64,000 nt of DNA, taken from Phycisphaerae bacterium. GTDB lineage: Bacteria > Planctomycetota > Phycisphaerae > UBA1845 > UTPLA1. Numbering within the stretch: the first letter of the stretch is position 1; every line of letters starts with the position of its first letter. Below, in pieces: positions 45,187-54,876 of this stretch. Where the stretch lies: the NCBI GenBank assembly GCA_019636475.1, contig JAHBXN010000008.1, positions 62,001 through 126,000 on the forward strand, given 5' to 3'. A model generated the notes under the pieces. The model ran no database searches and was not told the origin of the DNA. It saw only the letters and a list, made by a program, of their open reading frames with translations. The position numbers and the translations under genes are program-made.

Positions 45187-46212
45187 CTATTCGCCGTGCT
45201 CGGCGAGCCATCGTTCGGCATCGATCGCGGCTTTGCAGCCCATGCCGGCTGCGGTGATCGCCTGTCGATACACGCTATCGACGACATCGCCCGCTGCGAA
45301 GACCCCCTCAATACTCGTCGTCGTTCGGTACGAGTCCTTCAGCTTGATATAGCCTTTGGCATCCAATTCAAGTTGACCATTGAGAAAGCGAGTCGACGGT
45401 GTGTGGCCGATCGCAACGAAGAGGCCGCCGACTGGTAGCTCGGATTCATCGCCACTGATGGTGTCTTTGAGTTTGACCGCACGGATGCTGCTTTCACCGA
45501 GGACATCGACGACGACCTTGTTCCAGAGCGGTTTGATCTTCGGATTGCTCAGCGCTCTCTCAGCCATGATTTTGCTGGCGCGGAGCTGGTCTCGACGGTG
45601 GATCAGATAAACCTTTCCCGCATACTTCGTGAGATAGGTCGCCTCTTCAATGGCGGAGTCTCCTCCGCCGACGACGGCAAGTTCCTTGTTACGGAAGATA
45701 GGCAATGCGCCGTCACAGACTGCGCAGGCGCTGACACCGCCGCCGCTGCGGGCCAATCGCATTTCGTTTTCGAGCCCGATCCAGTTGGCGGTTGCGCCTG
45801 TGGAAATAATGATCGACCTGGCGCGATAAACCTTGTCGTCCTCGTCCACGACGGTGAAAGGTCGTTTGGAGAGATCGACGGATTTGCAGTCATGCCAGTC
45901 GAAAGCGGGCGTGTCTTCCGGTGGCGCCTCGCTGATGATGCCACGGTCCGACACGATTCGCGTGCCGAATCGGACAGCCTGAGACGCAAAGTGAGACATG
46001 AGGACCGGACCAGTGACGCCGTGGGGGAATCCGGGATAGTTCTCGACTTCGGTGGTCAGCATGAGCTGTCCGCCGGGCAATTCGGTGGTGGGGGTCTGCT
46101 TCGCGCGGCCTGCGAAGACGAGGGGATTCAGGTTGGCTCGTGCCGCGTAAATGGCGGCGGTCCAGCCGGCCGGTCCGGAGCCGATGATGATGACGTTCTC
46201 AATGTCGGGCAT
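45187..46212 (-). CDS. trxB: thioredoxin reductase
   Basis: The protein has 341 residues, with GAGG before the ATG. FAD loop [20 protein letters not shown], then redox pair CAVC ([11 protein letters not shown], near residue 160), then NADPH loop [15 protein letters not shown], and [22 protein letters not shown] at the end. It transfers electrons from NADPH to thioredoxin. Insert of about 20 residues in the first FAD domain. Confidence 0.96.
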   Translation of the reverse strand: MPDIENVIIIGSGPAGWTAAIYAARANLNPLVFAGRAKQTPTTELPGGQLMLTTEVENYPGFPHGVTGPVLMSHFASQAVRFGTRIVSDRGIISEAPPEDTPAFDWHDCKSVDLSKRPFTVVDEDDKVYRARSIIISTGATANWIGLENEMRLARSGGGVSACAVCDGALPIFRNKELAVVGGGDSAIEEATYLTKYAGKVYLIHRRDQLRASKIMAERALSNPKIKPLWNKVVVDVLGESSIRAVKLKDTISGDESELPVGGLFVAIGHTPSTRFLNGQLELDAKGYIKLKDSYRTTTSIEGVFAAGDVVDSVYRQAITAAGMGCKAAIDAERWLAEHGE

Positions 46213-46449
46213 TGTGAATCCTCGTAATTCAGGTCATTTCAGCGTTTGAGTCGCCCGTGCGTTGCGTCGAAAACGCTTCCGCGATATTCGCACGCGAACC
46301 GGGCAGGCTCGCATGATAGGGAAATGGGCGCTATGAGTCGAACGAGCCGTGGCTCTCGCCTGGACCGAGTCAGGCCGGAGCGAGTCGCACGGCGCTTGTC
46401 GCGGCAACTCCCTTTTGCGCTGGCCGGTTTCCAATTAGCATTCCGAATC

Positions 46450-47460
46450 ATGTTCAAACAAACTCACAATCGGTCATTATCGGGGCCGGGCAATTCGCTT
46501 CCCTCGCCCGCGATCATCCTGTGTTTCGTCATTTGGACGTTCGCCGGGTGTCAATCGTTACAGCCGGCTCCGGAACCGGTGACATATTCAACCGAGGATT
46601 GGACGTACAAAGGCGTTTCCGGACAGAAGCTCACGTCCGCTCACTACGAGCTCTACACCACCTGCATCAAGCGAAAGCCGTTCCTCGAAGCATTGCCGGT
46701 GTTCATGGAGGCGTGCTTCAGCGCATATCGCGAGCTACTGCCGACCGAGGTTGAACTGTCGGAGCCGATGAAGTCCTACTTGTTTCTGCGACGCCCTGAA
46801 TGGGAGCGGTTCACGGTTGAGTTTACCGGTCCTCGCGCCGCAACCTACAAGCAGATTCGACGTGGCGGCTATTCGGAACGGGGAGTGACGGTCTCGTTTT
46901 TCACGACTCAGGCCGCCACATTGTCGATTCTGGCACATGAAGGCCTGCATCAGTACCTCGAAGTGACGGGCCGCAGCCAGATTCCGGCGTGGATCAACGA
47001 AGGACTCGCCTGCTACTTCGAGGCATTTGAACTCGATCAATACAACCGGCCGAGCTTCAATCCGCGGAACAACACGCTGCGCAGCCCGGCGATGCGCGAG
47101 GCGCTTGTCAACGATTCACTCATTCCGCTGAAGGAAATTCTCGGCACCCATGCGGGGATTGCAGTCCAGCAGCACGCAAGTCACGTCCGCAGCTATTATG
47201 CGCAGGAGTGGTCGCTCGTCATGTATCTTCTGGATTCGCCCCGGACCAACAGATACTCCCCCGGTTTCCGTCTTCTGTTGACGGAGTTGGGCACGGAGGC
47301 GATGAACCGCAAGGCCAACGCATTCATGGCGGCAGATTCCGAAGGCGAGATGAGCCGGGGTGAAGCGATCTTCCGAGCCTACATCACGGAGGATCTCGAG
47401 GGTTTTGAGACGGACTATCGAGCCTTTCTGCGAAAACTGCTGGACCTGCGCGAGTTCTGA
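46450..47460 (+). CDS. HExxH-type metallopeptidase-like lipoprotein (DUF1570-like)
   Basis: The protein has 336 residues from ATG 46450, chosen because it gives a lipoprotein signal (AIILCFVIWTFAGCQ). The gluzincin site is HEGLHQYLEV followed by AWINEGLACYFEAFEL, where the second Glu is the third zinc ligand. DUF1570 proteins are common in planctomycetes, typically surface or periplasmic. Substrate unknown. An RRGGYSERGVTV stretch is typical of this group. No propeptide seen. Confidence 0.8.
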   Translation: MFKQTHNRSLSGPGNSLPSPAIILCFVIWTFAGCQSLQPAPEPVTYSTEDWTYKGVSGQKLTSAHYELYTTCIKRKPFLEALPVFMEACFSAYRELLPTEVELSEPMKSYLFLRRPEWERFTVEFTGPRAATYKQIRRGGYSERGVTVSFFTTQAATLSILAHEGLHQYLEVTGRSQIPAWINEGLACYFEAFELDQYNRPSFNPRNNTLRSPAMREALVNDSLIPLKEILGTHAGIAVQQHASHVRSYYAQEWSLVMYLLDSPRTNRYSPGFRLLLTELGTEAMNRKANAFMAADSEGEMSRGEAIFRAYITEDLEGFETDYRAFLRKLLDLREF

Positions 47461-47516
47461 AAGCCGGCGTGCGTCATGTCGGGATGGCACGATCGGGCTG
47501 CACGGCGCCGAACCAA

Positions 47517-48986
47517 ATGAAAACGACCCGTACTCGAAAAACAGTATCATTCGACGCGGCATCAGCGGATGTCTATCAAAGTCCGCTAGTGGGTCGCAAT
47601 GCGTCGCGAGAAATGGCGGAGCTTTTTTCGATGCGTCGGCGAGCGCTGACTTGGCGTCGAATCTGGCTCGCATTGGCCGAATCACAGCACGAACTGGGCC
47701 TGCCGATCACTTCCAGCCAGCTGCGGTCCCTGCGCGGAGCGCTGGATGACATCAATCTGGCATCCGCGCGTGAACATGAAGTGAGGTTGCGGCATGATGT
47801 GATGGCGCATCTGCATGCCTACGGTGATGTCGCTCCGGATGCACGCGGCATATTGCATCTGGGCGCGACGAGCATGGACATCGTCGATAATGCCGACCTC
47901 ATTCTGATGCGCGAGGCGATGGGCGTCATCCGCGAGTGGCTGGTCAGCGCGGTCGAGGCACTTGCCCGCCGCGCGAAGGAATTCCGCGATCTGCCGTGTC
48001 TCGGATTCACCCATTATCAGCCGGCGCAACTGACAACCGTTGGAAAGCGCGTCAGTCTCTGGTGCGTGGATTTTGCACGTGATCTGGAGGAAATCGACGG
48101 CCGTATTCGCACGCTTCGATTTCGCGGCATTCGCGGCGCGACGGGAACGCAGGCGAGTTTCCTCGCGCTGATGAAAGGCAATGCAGCCAAGGTGCGGAAG
48201 CTTGAAAGGCTGGTCGCAGCGAAGCTCGGCTTCGATGAATGCGAGCCGGTTGTCGGGCAGACTTATTCGCGCAAGATCGATGCACACGTGGTATCGGCAT
48301 TGGCTAACATCGCCGCCGGCGCGCACAAATTCGCCAATGATCTTCGATTGCTTGCAAACCTGAAGGAAATGGAGGAGCCGTTCGGCAAGTCACAGATCGG
48401 CAGTTCGGCAATGGCCTACAAGCGCAATCCCATGCTCTGTGAGCGGGCAACCGGCCTGGCGCGATTTGTCATTTCCCTGGCGCAGTCCGGTTTTCAGAAT
48501 GCGGCTGAACAGTGGCTCGAACGAACGCTGGACGATTCGAGCAACAAGCGACTGTTGATCCCGGAGGCGTTCCTGGCCACGGACGGGATTTTGCAGATTG
48601 TCGTGCAAGTGGCACGCGGCTTTGTTGTTTATCCGCAGGTCATAGCCGCGCATGTCGAAGCAGAGCTTCCATTCATGGCGACCGAGGACATCCTCATGGC
48701 GGCGGCGGCGGCCGGCGGCGATAGACAGGCGCTGCATGAGCGCATCCGCGTTCATTCGCAGGCGGCGGCAGCGGAGGTGAAACTGAAAGGGCGGGCGAAC
48801 GACCTGTTGGCGCGCCTCCGGCGCGACGAAGCGTTCGCGGGTGTAAAGATTAGTGAACTGATGCGACCGGATGCATTCGTCGGACTGGCGGCGAAGCAGG
48901 TGGACGAGTTTCTCTCTAGAACGATCACTCCGCTGCTGAAGAGGCACCACGGCGTGCGGCGGCGCGATCCGGAGATCAGCGTATGA
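47517..48986 (+). CDS. purB: adenylosuccinate lyase, eukaryote-like long form
   Basis: The protein has 489 residues from ATG 47517, against about 430-456 in most bacteria. The fumarase-superfamily signature is QIGSSAMAYKRNPMLCE, with the catalytic Ser. Also HLGATSMDIVDNADLILM and FTHYQPAQLTTVGKRV. Length and motifs are like the human ADSL group. It acts twice in purine synthesis. The stop overlaps the pyrE start (ATGA), giving an operon of one purine and one pyrimidine gene. Confidence 0.93.
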   Translation: MKTTRTRKTVSFDAASADVYQSPLVGRNASREMAELFSMRRRALTWRRIWLALAESQHELGLPITSSQLRSLRGALDDINLASAREHEVRLRHDVMAHLHAYGDVAPDARGILHLGATSMDIVDNADLILMREAMGVIREWLVSAVEALARRAKEFRDLPCLGFTHYQPAQLTTVGKRVSLWCVDFARDLEEIDGRIRTLRFRGIRGATGTQASFLALMKGNAAKVRKLERLVAAKLGFDECEPVVGQTYSRKIDAHVVSALANIAAGAHKFANDLRLLANLKEMEEPFGKSQIGSSAMAYKRNPMLCERATGLARFVISLAQSGFQNAAEQWLERTLDDSSNKRLLIPEAFLATDGILQIVVQVARGFVVYPQVIAAHVEAELPFMATEDILMAAAAAGGDRQALHERIRVHSQAAAAEVKLKGRANDLLARLRRDEAFAGVKISELMRPDAFVGLAAKQVDEFLSRTITPLLKRHHGVRRRDPEISV

Positions 48987-49516
48987 CGAAGGTGGAATTG
49001 GCTGAGCGAATTCGTGCGGCGAGTTATCGCGAGGGGGATTTTGTGCTGCGATCCGGCCGTCGCTCCACCTTTTATGTCGACAAGTACCTTTTTGAAACGC
49101 AGCCGGACATCCTGGCGGAGGTCGGCCGTTTGCTGGCTGCCCATGCGGGCGCGGGGACAACTCGAATTGCCGGCGCCGAACTGGGTGGGGTAGCGCTGGC
49201 CGCCGCCGCGTCGATGGCTTCGGGTCTACCTTTCCTGATCGTGCGAAATTCCAGGAAAGACTACGGCATGGGTAAATTGTTCGAAGGTCACGTCGAGAAC
49301 GGCGACCGCGTGCTGCTGGTTGAGGACATTGCGACGACAGGTGGCCAGGTGCTTGAAGCCGCCAGGATGCTCTCGGAATTTGGTGCAACCGTGGAGAAAA
49401 TCGTGGCGGTGGTCGACCGGGCCGAAGGAGCCGCGGAGAATATCCGCGGGGCGGGGTACGAATTTGCGGCGCTGCTGACCGGCAAAGACCTTCGGCTGCC
49501 GGGTGCGGCGTATTAG
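48983..49516 (+). CDS. pyrE: orotate phosphoribosyltransferase
   Basis: The protein has 177 residues. It has LRSGRRSTFYVDKYLFETQP and the PRPP loop RVLLVEDIATTGGQVLEAA, with a RNSRKDYGMGKLFEG catalytic loop. It makes OMP for UMP synthesis. It overlaps purB by 4 bases, so translation is coupled. Confidence 0.94.
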   Translation: MTKVELAERIRAASYREGDFVLRSGRRSTFYVDKYLFETQPDILAEVGRLLAAHAGAGTTRIAGAELGGVALAAAASMASGLPFLIVRNSRKDYGMGKLFEGHVENGDRVLLVEDIATTGGQVLEAARMLSEFGATVEKIVAVVDRAEGAAENIRGAGYEFAALLTGKDLRLPGAAY

Positions 49517-49555
49517 CCTGGCGATCCGATGCCGCAGCGGAAATGAGAACGTACG

Positions 49556-50422
49556 ATGACTCCGCAGAACGATCCATCCCATGCAGGCCATGACGAAATC
49601 GCCGCGCTGGAGAAACTGCCCCATGACGAGTTGCTTCGTCACGGGCGCGATCTCGGGTTGGAGCTTTCGGACGACCTGTCGTCGGTTGAGGTCGTCAGGC
49701 GCGTGGCGGCGCGCAGACAATTGATTGCCGCACTCGACCGCGATGGACTCATGGAAGTCCTTCGATGGGCACGTCGAAGCGTGGCGGACGACGCAACGAA
49801 GGAACGGATCATTCTCGAAATCCGGTCCATCGACAAAACCAATTACGACGCCCTCTCGCGACGCGGGCTGGAGACGCTGGCACGCCTGCGAAACGTTGAG
49901 GTGCGCGAGTCGGACTCGGCGGAGTCGGTGATTCAGCGTTTGCAGCAGAGCGACGGTTTCTGGGCGAGATTTCATCGCAAACGCCGGCGCGTGGTCGGAT
50001 CCTGGCTCGCGCGAATAATCGACGGCGAACACACCGATTCGGATGCGGGGGCCGGCGTCAGCCCAACCGTCCCTCCGATTGAAACCGCGTCCAGACAGTC
50101 ACTGAAGCGGCAGATTGAGGATCTCGGCGTGGTCGGCGGAATTGCCCAGCGTCTGCGTGGCGCGGCCGATGATTACATCAAGGTAAAACTGGATGAAATC
50201 GAGGCGCGAATCGACCTGAAATTGAATGAAATCGATCAGCGGTTGGCGGAGTGGCGAGATCGCGAGGTCGCAAATCGATTGAAGATCCTGCGAATCACGT
50301 TGGGTTTCACGGTGCTTGTGGCGATTTTGAGTCTGGCTTATAACTTTGCTAAGAGCCGAGTGGATCAATCGGGCGAAAAGGGCGCCGCGACGCGTGAAGT
50401 TAAGGCGGACACGCCGGACTAA
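49556..50422 (+). CDS. membrane-anchored protein with three SAP/Rho-N-like modules
   Basis: The protein has 288 residues. The first 125 contain three similar helix-loop-helix units: LEKLPHDELLRHGRDLGLEL, LDRDGLMEVLRWARRSVADD, and LSRRGLETLARLRNVEVRES, each followed by a second helix (VEVVRRVAARRQ, TKERIILEIRSI, AESVIQRLQQSD). These follow the SAP/Rho-N/LEM-type pattern, often nucleic-acid or protein binding. A Ser/Pro linker, a coiled coil (residues about 200-245) and one membrane span (LGFTVLVAILSLAYNFA) follow, with the N-terminal part probably cytoplasmic. Function unknown; the fold call is from pattern only. Confidence 0.65.
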   Translation: MTPQNDPSHAGHDEIAALEKLPHDELLRHGRDLGLELSDDLSSVEVVRRVAARRQLIAALDRDGLMEVLRWARRSVADDATKERIILEIRSIDKTNYDALSRRGLETLARLRNVEVRESDSAESVIQRLQQSDGFWARFHRKRRRVVGSWLARIIDGEHTDSDAGAGVSPTVPPIETASRQSLKRQIEDLGVVGGIAQRLRGAADDYIKVKLDEIEARIDLKLNEIDQRLAEWRDREVANRLKILRITLGFTVLVAILSLAYNFAKSRVDQSGEKGAATREVKADTPD

Positions 50423-50478
50423 CTCGCACCACGGCGGTTCGCGTCGCACCGAAAAAAAGCGACGAATGGGTGGCGGCA

Positions 50479-50958
50479 ATGTTCGAAAAGCTCACGCCAA
50501 GTCTGGAGCGGATCATCAAGCTCTCGCAGGAGATCGCCCGCGATTATGAGCAGGACTATGTCGGGACTGAACACCTGCTGCTTGCGCTCGTGCAGGAGGG
50601 CACCACGCTGGCGGCAATCATTCTCCGCGAGCACGGCGTCGATCTCGCAAAGGCGCGAGGTGTGGTCGATCGGCTGATCAAGGGGACGCTCGAGGACACC
50701 TGGGTCTTCGGCCGCCTGCCGGGAACGCCGCATTTCCGAAACGTGATGTCCTCAGCAATCGAAGAAGCGCGTCAACTGGAAAGCAAAGTTGTCAACGGCG
50801 AGCACCTGTTGATCGCGTTGGCCCGGGAGGATGGCAGTGTCGCCAGCGCCGCCTTGGCGGAGATGGGTATCAAGGCGCCGATGATACGCGCGGAAATCAA
50901 CAAGCACCTCGAAGCCGGTCATTACGATCGTCAACCCGACGATCTGCCCAATGTCTGA
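50479..50958 (+). CDS. free-standing Clp N-domain protein
   Basis: The protein has 159 residues from ATG 50479. It contains both Clp N-repeats: FEKLTPSLERIIKLSQEIARDY with VGTEHLLLALVQEG, and HFRNVMSSAIEEARQLESKVVNGEHLLIALARED. No AAA domain follows. In ClpC the N-domain binds adaptors and substrates such as McsB and phosphoarginine-tagged proteins. A lone N-domain could be an adaptor, ClpS-like competitor or regulator. The upstream membrane-anchored gene is 56 bases away. Confidence 0.85.
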   Translation: MFEKLTPSLERIIKLSQEIARDYEQDYVGTEHLLLALVQEGTTLAAIILREHGVDLAKARGVVDRLIKGTLEDTWVFGRLPGTPHFRNVMSSAIEEARQLESKVVNGEHLLIALAREDGSVASAALAEMGIKAPMIRAEINKHLEAGHYDRQPDDLPNV

Positions 50959-51240
50959 TCGGCCGCATACATTTCGTCCCGATCGCAACCTTTTTCAATG
51001 CAATCCCATCCGGGTCGGCAAATACTGCCGGTCCTCACGGCTCTGTCGTTTGAGTTGTCCCCCCGGCAGGATGTGAGCGGCCGTTGGCATCTCGCGAAGC
51101 AGGATCGGAGACCCGTCTCCGCCGATATCAGGAGGAGCGGAAAGGCGTCGCGAGACGGCTGCGCCTGCAACGCGCGATTCGCTTTCCGATTGAGGCGTCC
51201 CTTGCATTGGAACTCGGTGCCAATCGATGCGAGACGGCGT

Positions 51241-52356
51241 ATGACCGTGGTCGCGATCGCGATCACGACCCTGCTTCTGGCAGACGTTCTTGTGCGTTTC
51301 GGGCGGGACACTCTGGATAGTTACTACGTTGACCATTACGCGCGCAAGTCGCGGGCGGTTCACGCGCGGAATCCGGCGCCGAGAGTGATATTGCTCGGAT
51401 CGTCGCGTGCTGCGTACGGATTAGCGCCGTCTGAGTTCGAACGGGCAACCGGGCTCAAGGCGTTCAACTTTGGCATTCCCGGGTCAAAAATTCCTGAATG
51501 GCAAATTCTGGCAGAGCGAACGATTGCCTCGATCCGGCCCAGCCTCGTCGTACTCGGCGTCAATGCGAGCGAGATTCGGGCGGATGCGGAGCCGATCTCA
51601 GCCGCGCGCGACTTGTTTGAATTTCGCGACCTTACGGACTACCTGTTTCACGATGGCTGGTCGTCGACGGTTCTGGCCAACTTCGTTGAGCGGCGGCTGG
51701 CCTCGCCTTGGGCACTGTTTCATCGCCGTTTCGAAATTGCATCGTGGCTTCAGGAGCGCTCGGGCGCATTGTTTCCCAAGCATGCCCAACTGGCAGTCGA
51801 ATTGAGGCATCATGCATCGCGGGACTGTCCGGAGGACGGATACGAACATCCGTGGCTGAGCGGCCGGCGGCTGGCGGACCTGGAGATGAAGCTTTCAGCC
51901 GATTTGCGGTCGATCGCGGCCGCCACCGTACCTGTCTGCGACGTTCACGCGCCAGTGGTGTCGCGGTTTCGTGCGTTGCTTCAGTGGTTTGTTGATCACG
52001 ACATTCCGGTGGTGGTTGCGTACTTGCCGAACAGCCCGTGGACCGAAGAGCGTTGGCACGAAGCGGAACCCGTTCTGGAGCAACTGATTCTCGACTGCTG
52101 CTTGCAGGCGGGCGTGGCCTACGTCGGCGCATCGACGCATGATTTACCGCGTACAAACGCGGACTATTTGGACGAATCGCACATGGGTCTCCCGCTCGCG
52201 CGCCGGGCCAGTCGTCGCATCGCGGAGCGCGCGATCCGGCTCGGCCTGATTCGACCGGACGAACGGCTCGCCTTCGCGGACGAGAGGCCCGCGTCCGACG
52301 TCGGAATCGGGCCGCTGGCCGATCACGGCGAGAAGAGCGAGGCCGGCACGCCGTGA
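51241..52356 (+). CDS. SGNH/DltD-AlgX-like O-acetyl transfer protein
   Basis: The protein has 371 residues from ATG 51241, which puts a signal anchor first (TVVAIAITTLLLADVLVRF). The SGNH blocks are visible: VILLGSSRAAYGL (nucleophile Ser), FNFGIPGSKIPEWQI, LVVLGVNASEIRA, and YLDESHMGLPLARR (Asp-x-x-His). The stop overlaps the MBOAT gene start in GTGA. Together they resemble AlgI with AlgJ/AlgX or PatA/PatB, which O-acetylate a periplasmic polymer. The acceptor is unknown. An open frame upstream to 50998 lacks a signal and was not used. Confidence 0.8.
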   Translation: MTVVAIAITTLLLADVLVRFGRDTLDSYYVDHYARKSRAVHARNPAPRVILLGSSRAAYGLAPSEFERATGLKAFNFGIPGSKIPEWQILAERTIASIRPSLVVLGVNASEIRADAEPISAARDLFEFRDLTDYLFHDGWSSTVLANFVERRLASPWALFHRRFEIASWLQERSGALFPKHAQLAVELRHHASRDCPEDGYEHPWLSGRRLADLEMKLSADLRSIAAATVPVCDVHAPVVSRFRALLQWFVDHDIPVVVAYLPNSPWTEERWHEAEPVLEQLILDCCLQAGVAYVGASTHDLPRTNADYLDESHMGLPLARRASRRIAERAIRLGLIRPDERLAFADERPASDVGIGPLADHGEKSEAGTP

Positions 52357-53807
52357 TTTTTTCGAGTTGGCAATTCGCTTTTTTCTTTTGGCCCGTCTTC
52401 GGGCTGTATTGGGCCCTGCCGACCCTCCGAGCGCGCCATCTGCTCCTGCTGGTGGCGAGCTACGTGTTTTACATGGCGTGGAATCCGTGGCTTGTGTCGC
52501 TGCTCATCGCGTCAACGGTGATTGACTATGCCGCGGGTATCGGCATGGATGCAGCGACTGACCGGGGGCGCCGAAAGCTGCTTCTGGTGCTTTCACTCGT
52601 TTCGAATCTGGGGATGCTTGCGGTTTTCAAGTATGCCGATTTCTTCGTGTCCTCCTTGGAGAGTTTGTTGGCGTCGATGGGCCTGCCGGCAAATCGATCG
52701 ACCTTGTCAATCATTCTGCCGGTGGGAATCAGTTTCTACACATTTCAGACGCTGAGCTACACGATCGATATTTACCGACGCGAGATTCGTGCGACGCGCT
52801 CCTTCGTCGAATTTGCCTTGTTTGTCGCGTTCTTTCCGCAACTCGTGGCGGGGCCGATCGTCAAGGCGAGGGAGTTCCTTCCGCAGTTGCAGTCGATGAA
52901 ACGATTCGAATGGCCGCGAATCGAATCGGGAATCGTGTTGTTCCTGTTTGGTCTCACCAAAAAACTGCTGATTGCGGATCATCTCGCGACGTTCGTCGAT
53001 CCTGTGTTCTCCGATCCCATGCGATTCCGCACCGGCGATCTCTGGCTGGCCATGTTCTGTTACGGCGGCCAGATATACTGCGATTTCTCCGGCTACACCG
53101 ACATGGCGATCGCAATCGCCCGCATGATGGGTTATGACTTCGCTCCGAACTTTGCCAGTCCTTACCTCTCCGTGAACCTATCCGAATTCTGGAGACGATG
53201 GCACATTTCGCTCTCGTCGTGGCTGCGGGATTATCTTTACATTCCGCTTGGTGGTTCTCGCCTCGGCCGCTGGATCACGGCGCGCAATCTGCTCATCACG
53301 ATGCTGCTCGGCGGTTTGTGGCATGGCGCGAGTTGGACGTTCGTGATCTGGGGCGGCATTCATGGTGTGGCGCTGATTCTGATGCGCGTGTTCACTTCAC
53401 GAACGCAGTCCGCCCCGGGGCCCGGACGTCGCCTGTTCAACTGGGCCGCGACGCTCATGATCGTGCATATCGCCTGGGTGTACTTCAGGTGTCAGCCGAT
53501 GACCCTGGCGGACGGACTCGGACGCGAATCGACCGCGGCAGCCCTGAATCGCGCTTGGTACTTTATGCGGCATTTGTTCATTCCGGCTGAGGTGCCCGAT
53601 CCGATCTGGTTGATGAACAAGCTGCCCTCGGTCATGCTGTTGGGGCTGCTTGCGATTTTGCACTGTTATGAGGAATGGGTTCGGCGCGACCGTCCGCGGC
53701 TTAGGCTGCCCGCGCCGGTGGCGGGATTTGGATATGCGACATGGATCATTCTGCTTGTGATCTTCAGCCCGGCAAATTCGCACCCTTTCATCTATTTTCA
53801 GTTTTGA
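52353..53807 (+). CDS. MBOAT O-acyltransferase, AlgI-like
   Basis: The protein has 484 residues from GTG 52353, overlapping the SGNH gene. It has about ten membrane spans. The conserved signature is FWRRWHISLSSWLRDYLYIPLGG and LLGGLWHGASWTFVIWGGIHG with the catalytic His. AlgI-type proteins move acetyl groups across the membrane for polysaccharide O-acetylation. The SGNH partner upstream probably completes transfer. Confidence 0.93.
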   Translation: MIFSSWQFAFFFWPVFGLYWALPTLRARHLLLLVASYVFYMAWNPWLVSLLIASTVIDYAAGIGMDAATDRGRRKLLLVLSLVSNLGMLAVFKYADFFVSSLESLLASMGLPANRSTLSIILPVGISFYTFQTLSYTIDIYRREIRATRSFVEFALFVAFFPQLVAGPIVKAREFLPQLQSMKRFEWPRIESGIVLFLFGLTKKLLIADHLATFVDPVFSDPMRFRTGDLWLAMFCYGGQIYCDFSGYTDMAIAIARMMGYDFAPNFASPYLSVNLSEFWRRWHISLSSWLRDYLYIPLGGSRLGRWITARNLLITMLLGGLWHGASWTFVIWGGIHGVALILMRVFTSRTQSAPGPGRRLFNWAATLMIVHIAWVYFRCQPMTLADGLGRESTAAALNRAWYFMRHLFIPAEVPDPIWLMNKLPSVMLLGLLAILHCYEEWVRRDRPRLRLPAPVAGFGYATWIILLVIFSPANSHPFIYFQF

Positions 53808-53820
53808 TCCGGAGTCTGAC

Positions 53821-54828
53821 ATGAACGCCATGTTTGCAATACTCGGCGCGACCGGCGCGGTCGGGCAGGAGTTTATCGAGATTCTCGCGAGCCGCGGCGT
53901 CCCGGCCGACCGTGTTCGCCTTCTTGCGTCGGAACGGTCGGCGGGGAAGCGAGTTCGATACGGCGACAGCGAACTGGCTGTCGAGGCGGTCACGCCGGAG
54001 AGTTTCCGCGGCGTGGACATCGGGCTTTTCAGCGCGGGGGCTTCAGCCAGCCGCGAGTGGGCCCCCATCGCAGTGGACAACGGCGTGCGTGTCGTGGACA
54101 ACAGCTCGGCCTTTCGCATGGATCCGAACGTGCCGCTCGTCGTGCCGGAGATCAATCCCCATGCCATCAGCAATGCCAGAATCATCGCCAATCCGAATTG
54201 TTCGACAATCATCATGAACATGGCGGTCTGGCCGCTGCATCGTGTCAATCGTGTGCGACGGGTGGTCGTCAGCACCTATCAGGCGGTGAGTGGCGCCGGC
54301 TTGCAGGCGATGATCGAATTGCAGGAGCAATCGCGCGCCGTGCTCGACGGGCGAACGCCCGTGCCGAGCGTGTTCCCGGTTCAATGCGCGTTCAATCTGT
54401 TCAGTCATAACACGGCGATCGGAGCGGACGGATACAACGTCGAAGAGACGAAAATGATTCAGGAGACGCGAAAGATCTTCGGCGATCCGGACATCGCCAT
54501 CACGGCGACTTGCATACGCGTTCCGGTGATGAGGGCCCACAGCGAGTCGATCAACCTGACATTCGACAAGCCGATGTCGGTCGAATCCGTCCGCCAGATT
54601 CTCGCTGCCGCCCCCGGGGTGCGGCTCATCGATGATCGAGCCAGCAATCGATTCCCGATGCCGATCGATGCGAGCGGTCAAGACGATTGCCTTGTCGGCC
54701 GAGTTCGGGAGGATGTGAGCCAGCCGGACGGACGCGGAATTGATCTGTTCGTCTGCGGCGATCAACTTCGAAAGGGGGCCGCGCTCAACGCAGTGCAGAT
54801 TGCCGAGCTGATTGCGAATGAGGATTGA
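53821..54828 (+). CDS. asd: aspartate-semialdehyde dehydrogenase
   Basis: The protein has 335 residues. It has FAILGATGAVGQEFIEILA, NPNCSTIIMNMAVWPLH (catalytic Cys), and RVPVMRAHSESINLTF. It reduces aspartyl phosphate, the step after LysC (42 kb), to feed Lys, Met, Thr and diaminopimelate. It follows the MBOAT gene by 13 bases but is functionally unrelated. Confidence 0.96.
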   Translation: MNAMFAILGATGAVGQEFIEILASRGVPADRVRLLASERSAGKRVRYGDSELAVEAVTPESFRGVDIGLFSAGASASREWAPIAVDNGVRVVDNSSAFRMDPNVPLVVPEINPHAISNARIIANPNCSTIIMNMAVWPLHRVNRVRRVVVSTYQAVSGAGLQAMIELQEQSRAVLDGRTPVPSVFPVQCAFNLFSHNTAIGADGYNVEETKMIQETRKIFGDPDIAITATCIRVPVMRAHSESINLTFDKPMSVESVRQILAAAPGVRLIDDRASNRFPMPIDASGQDDCLVGRVREDVSQPDGRGIDLFVCGDQLRKGAALNAVQIAELIANED

Positions 54829-54876
54829 TCGGCTGTCATCCGGACGTCCCATACATTCCGTTGGGCGTGGGCAAAT

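Noticed and set aside
48390-49577. 395-residue Arg/Pro-rich frame antisense to purB and pyrE
   Set aside because: Composition is typical of a shadow frame, and purB and pyrE are certain.
50998-51240. N-terminal extension of the SGNH protein
   Set aside because: The added 81 residues are Arg-rich and precede the signal anchor, and the ATG at 51241 gives a normal N-terminus.
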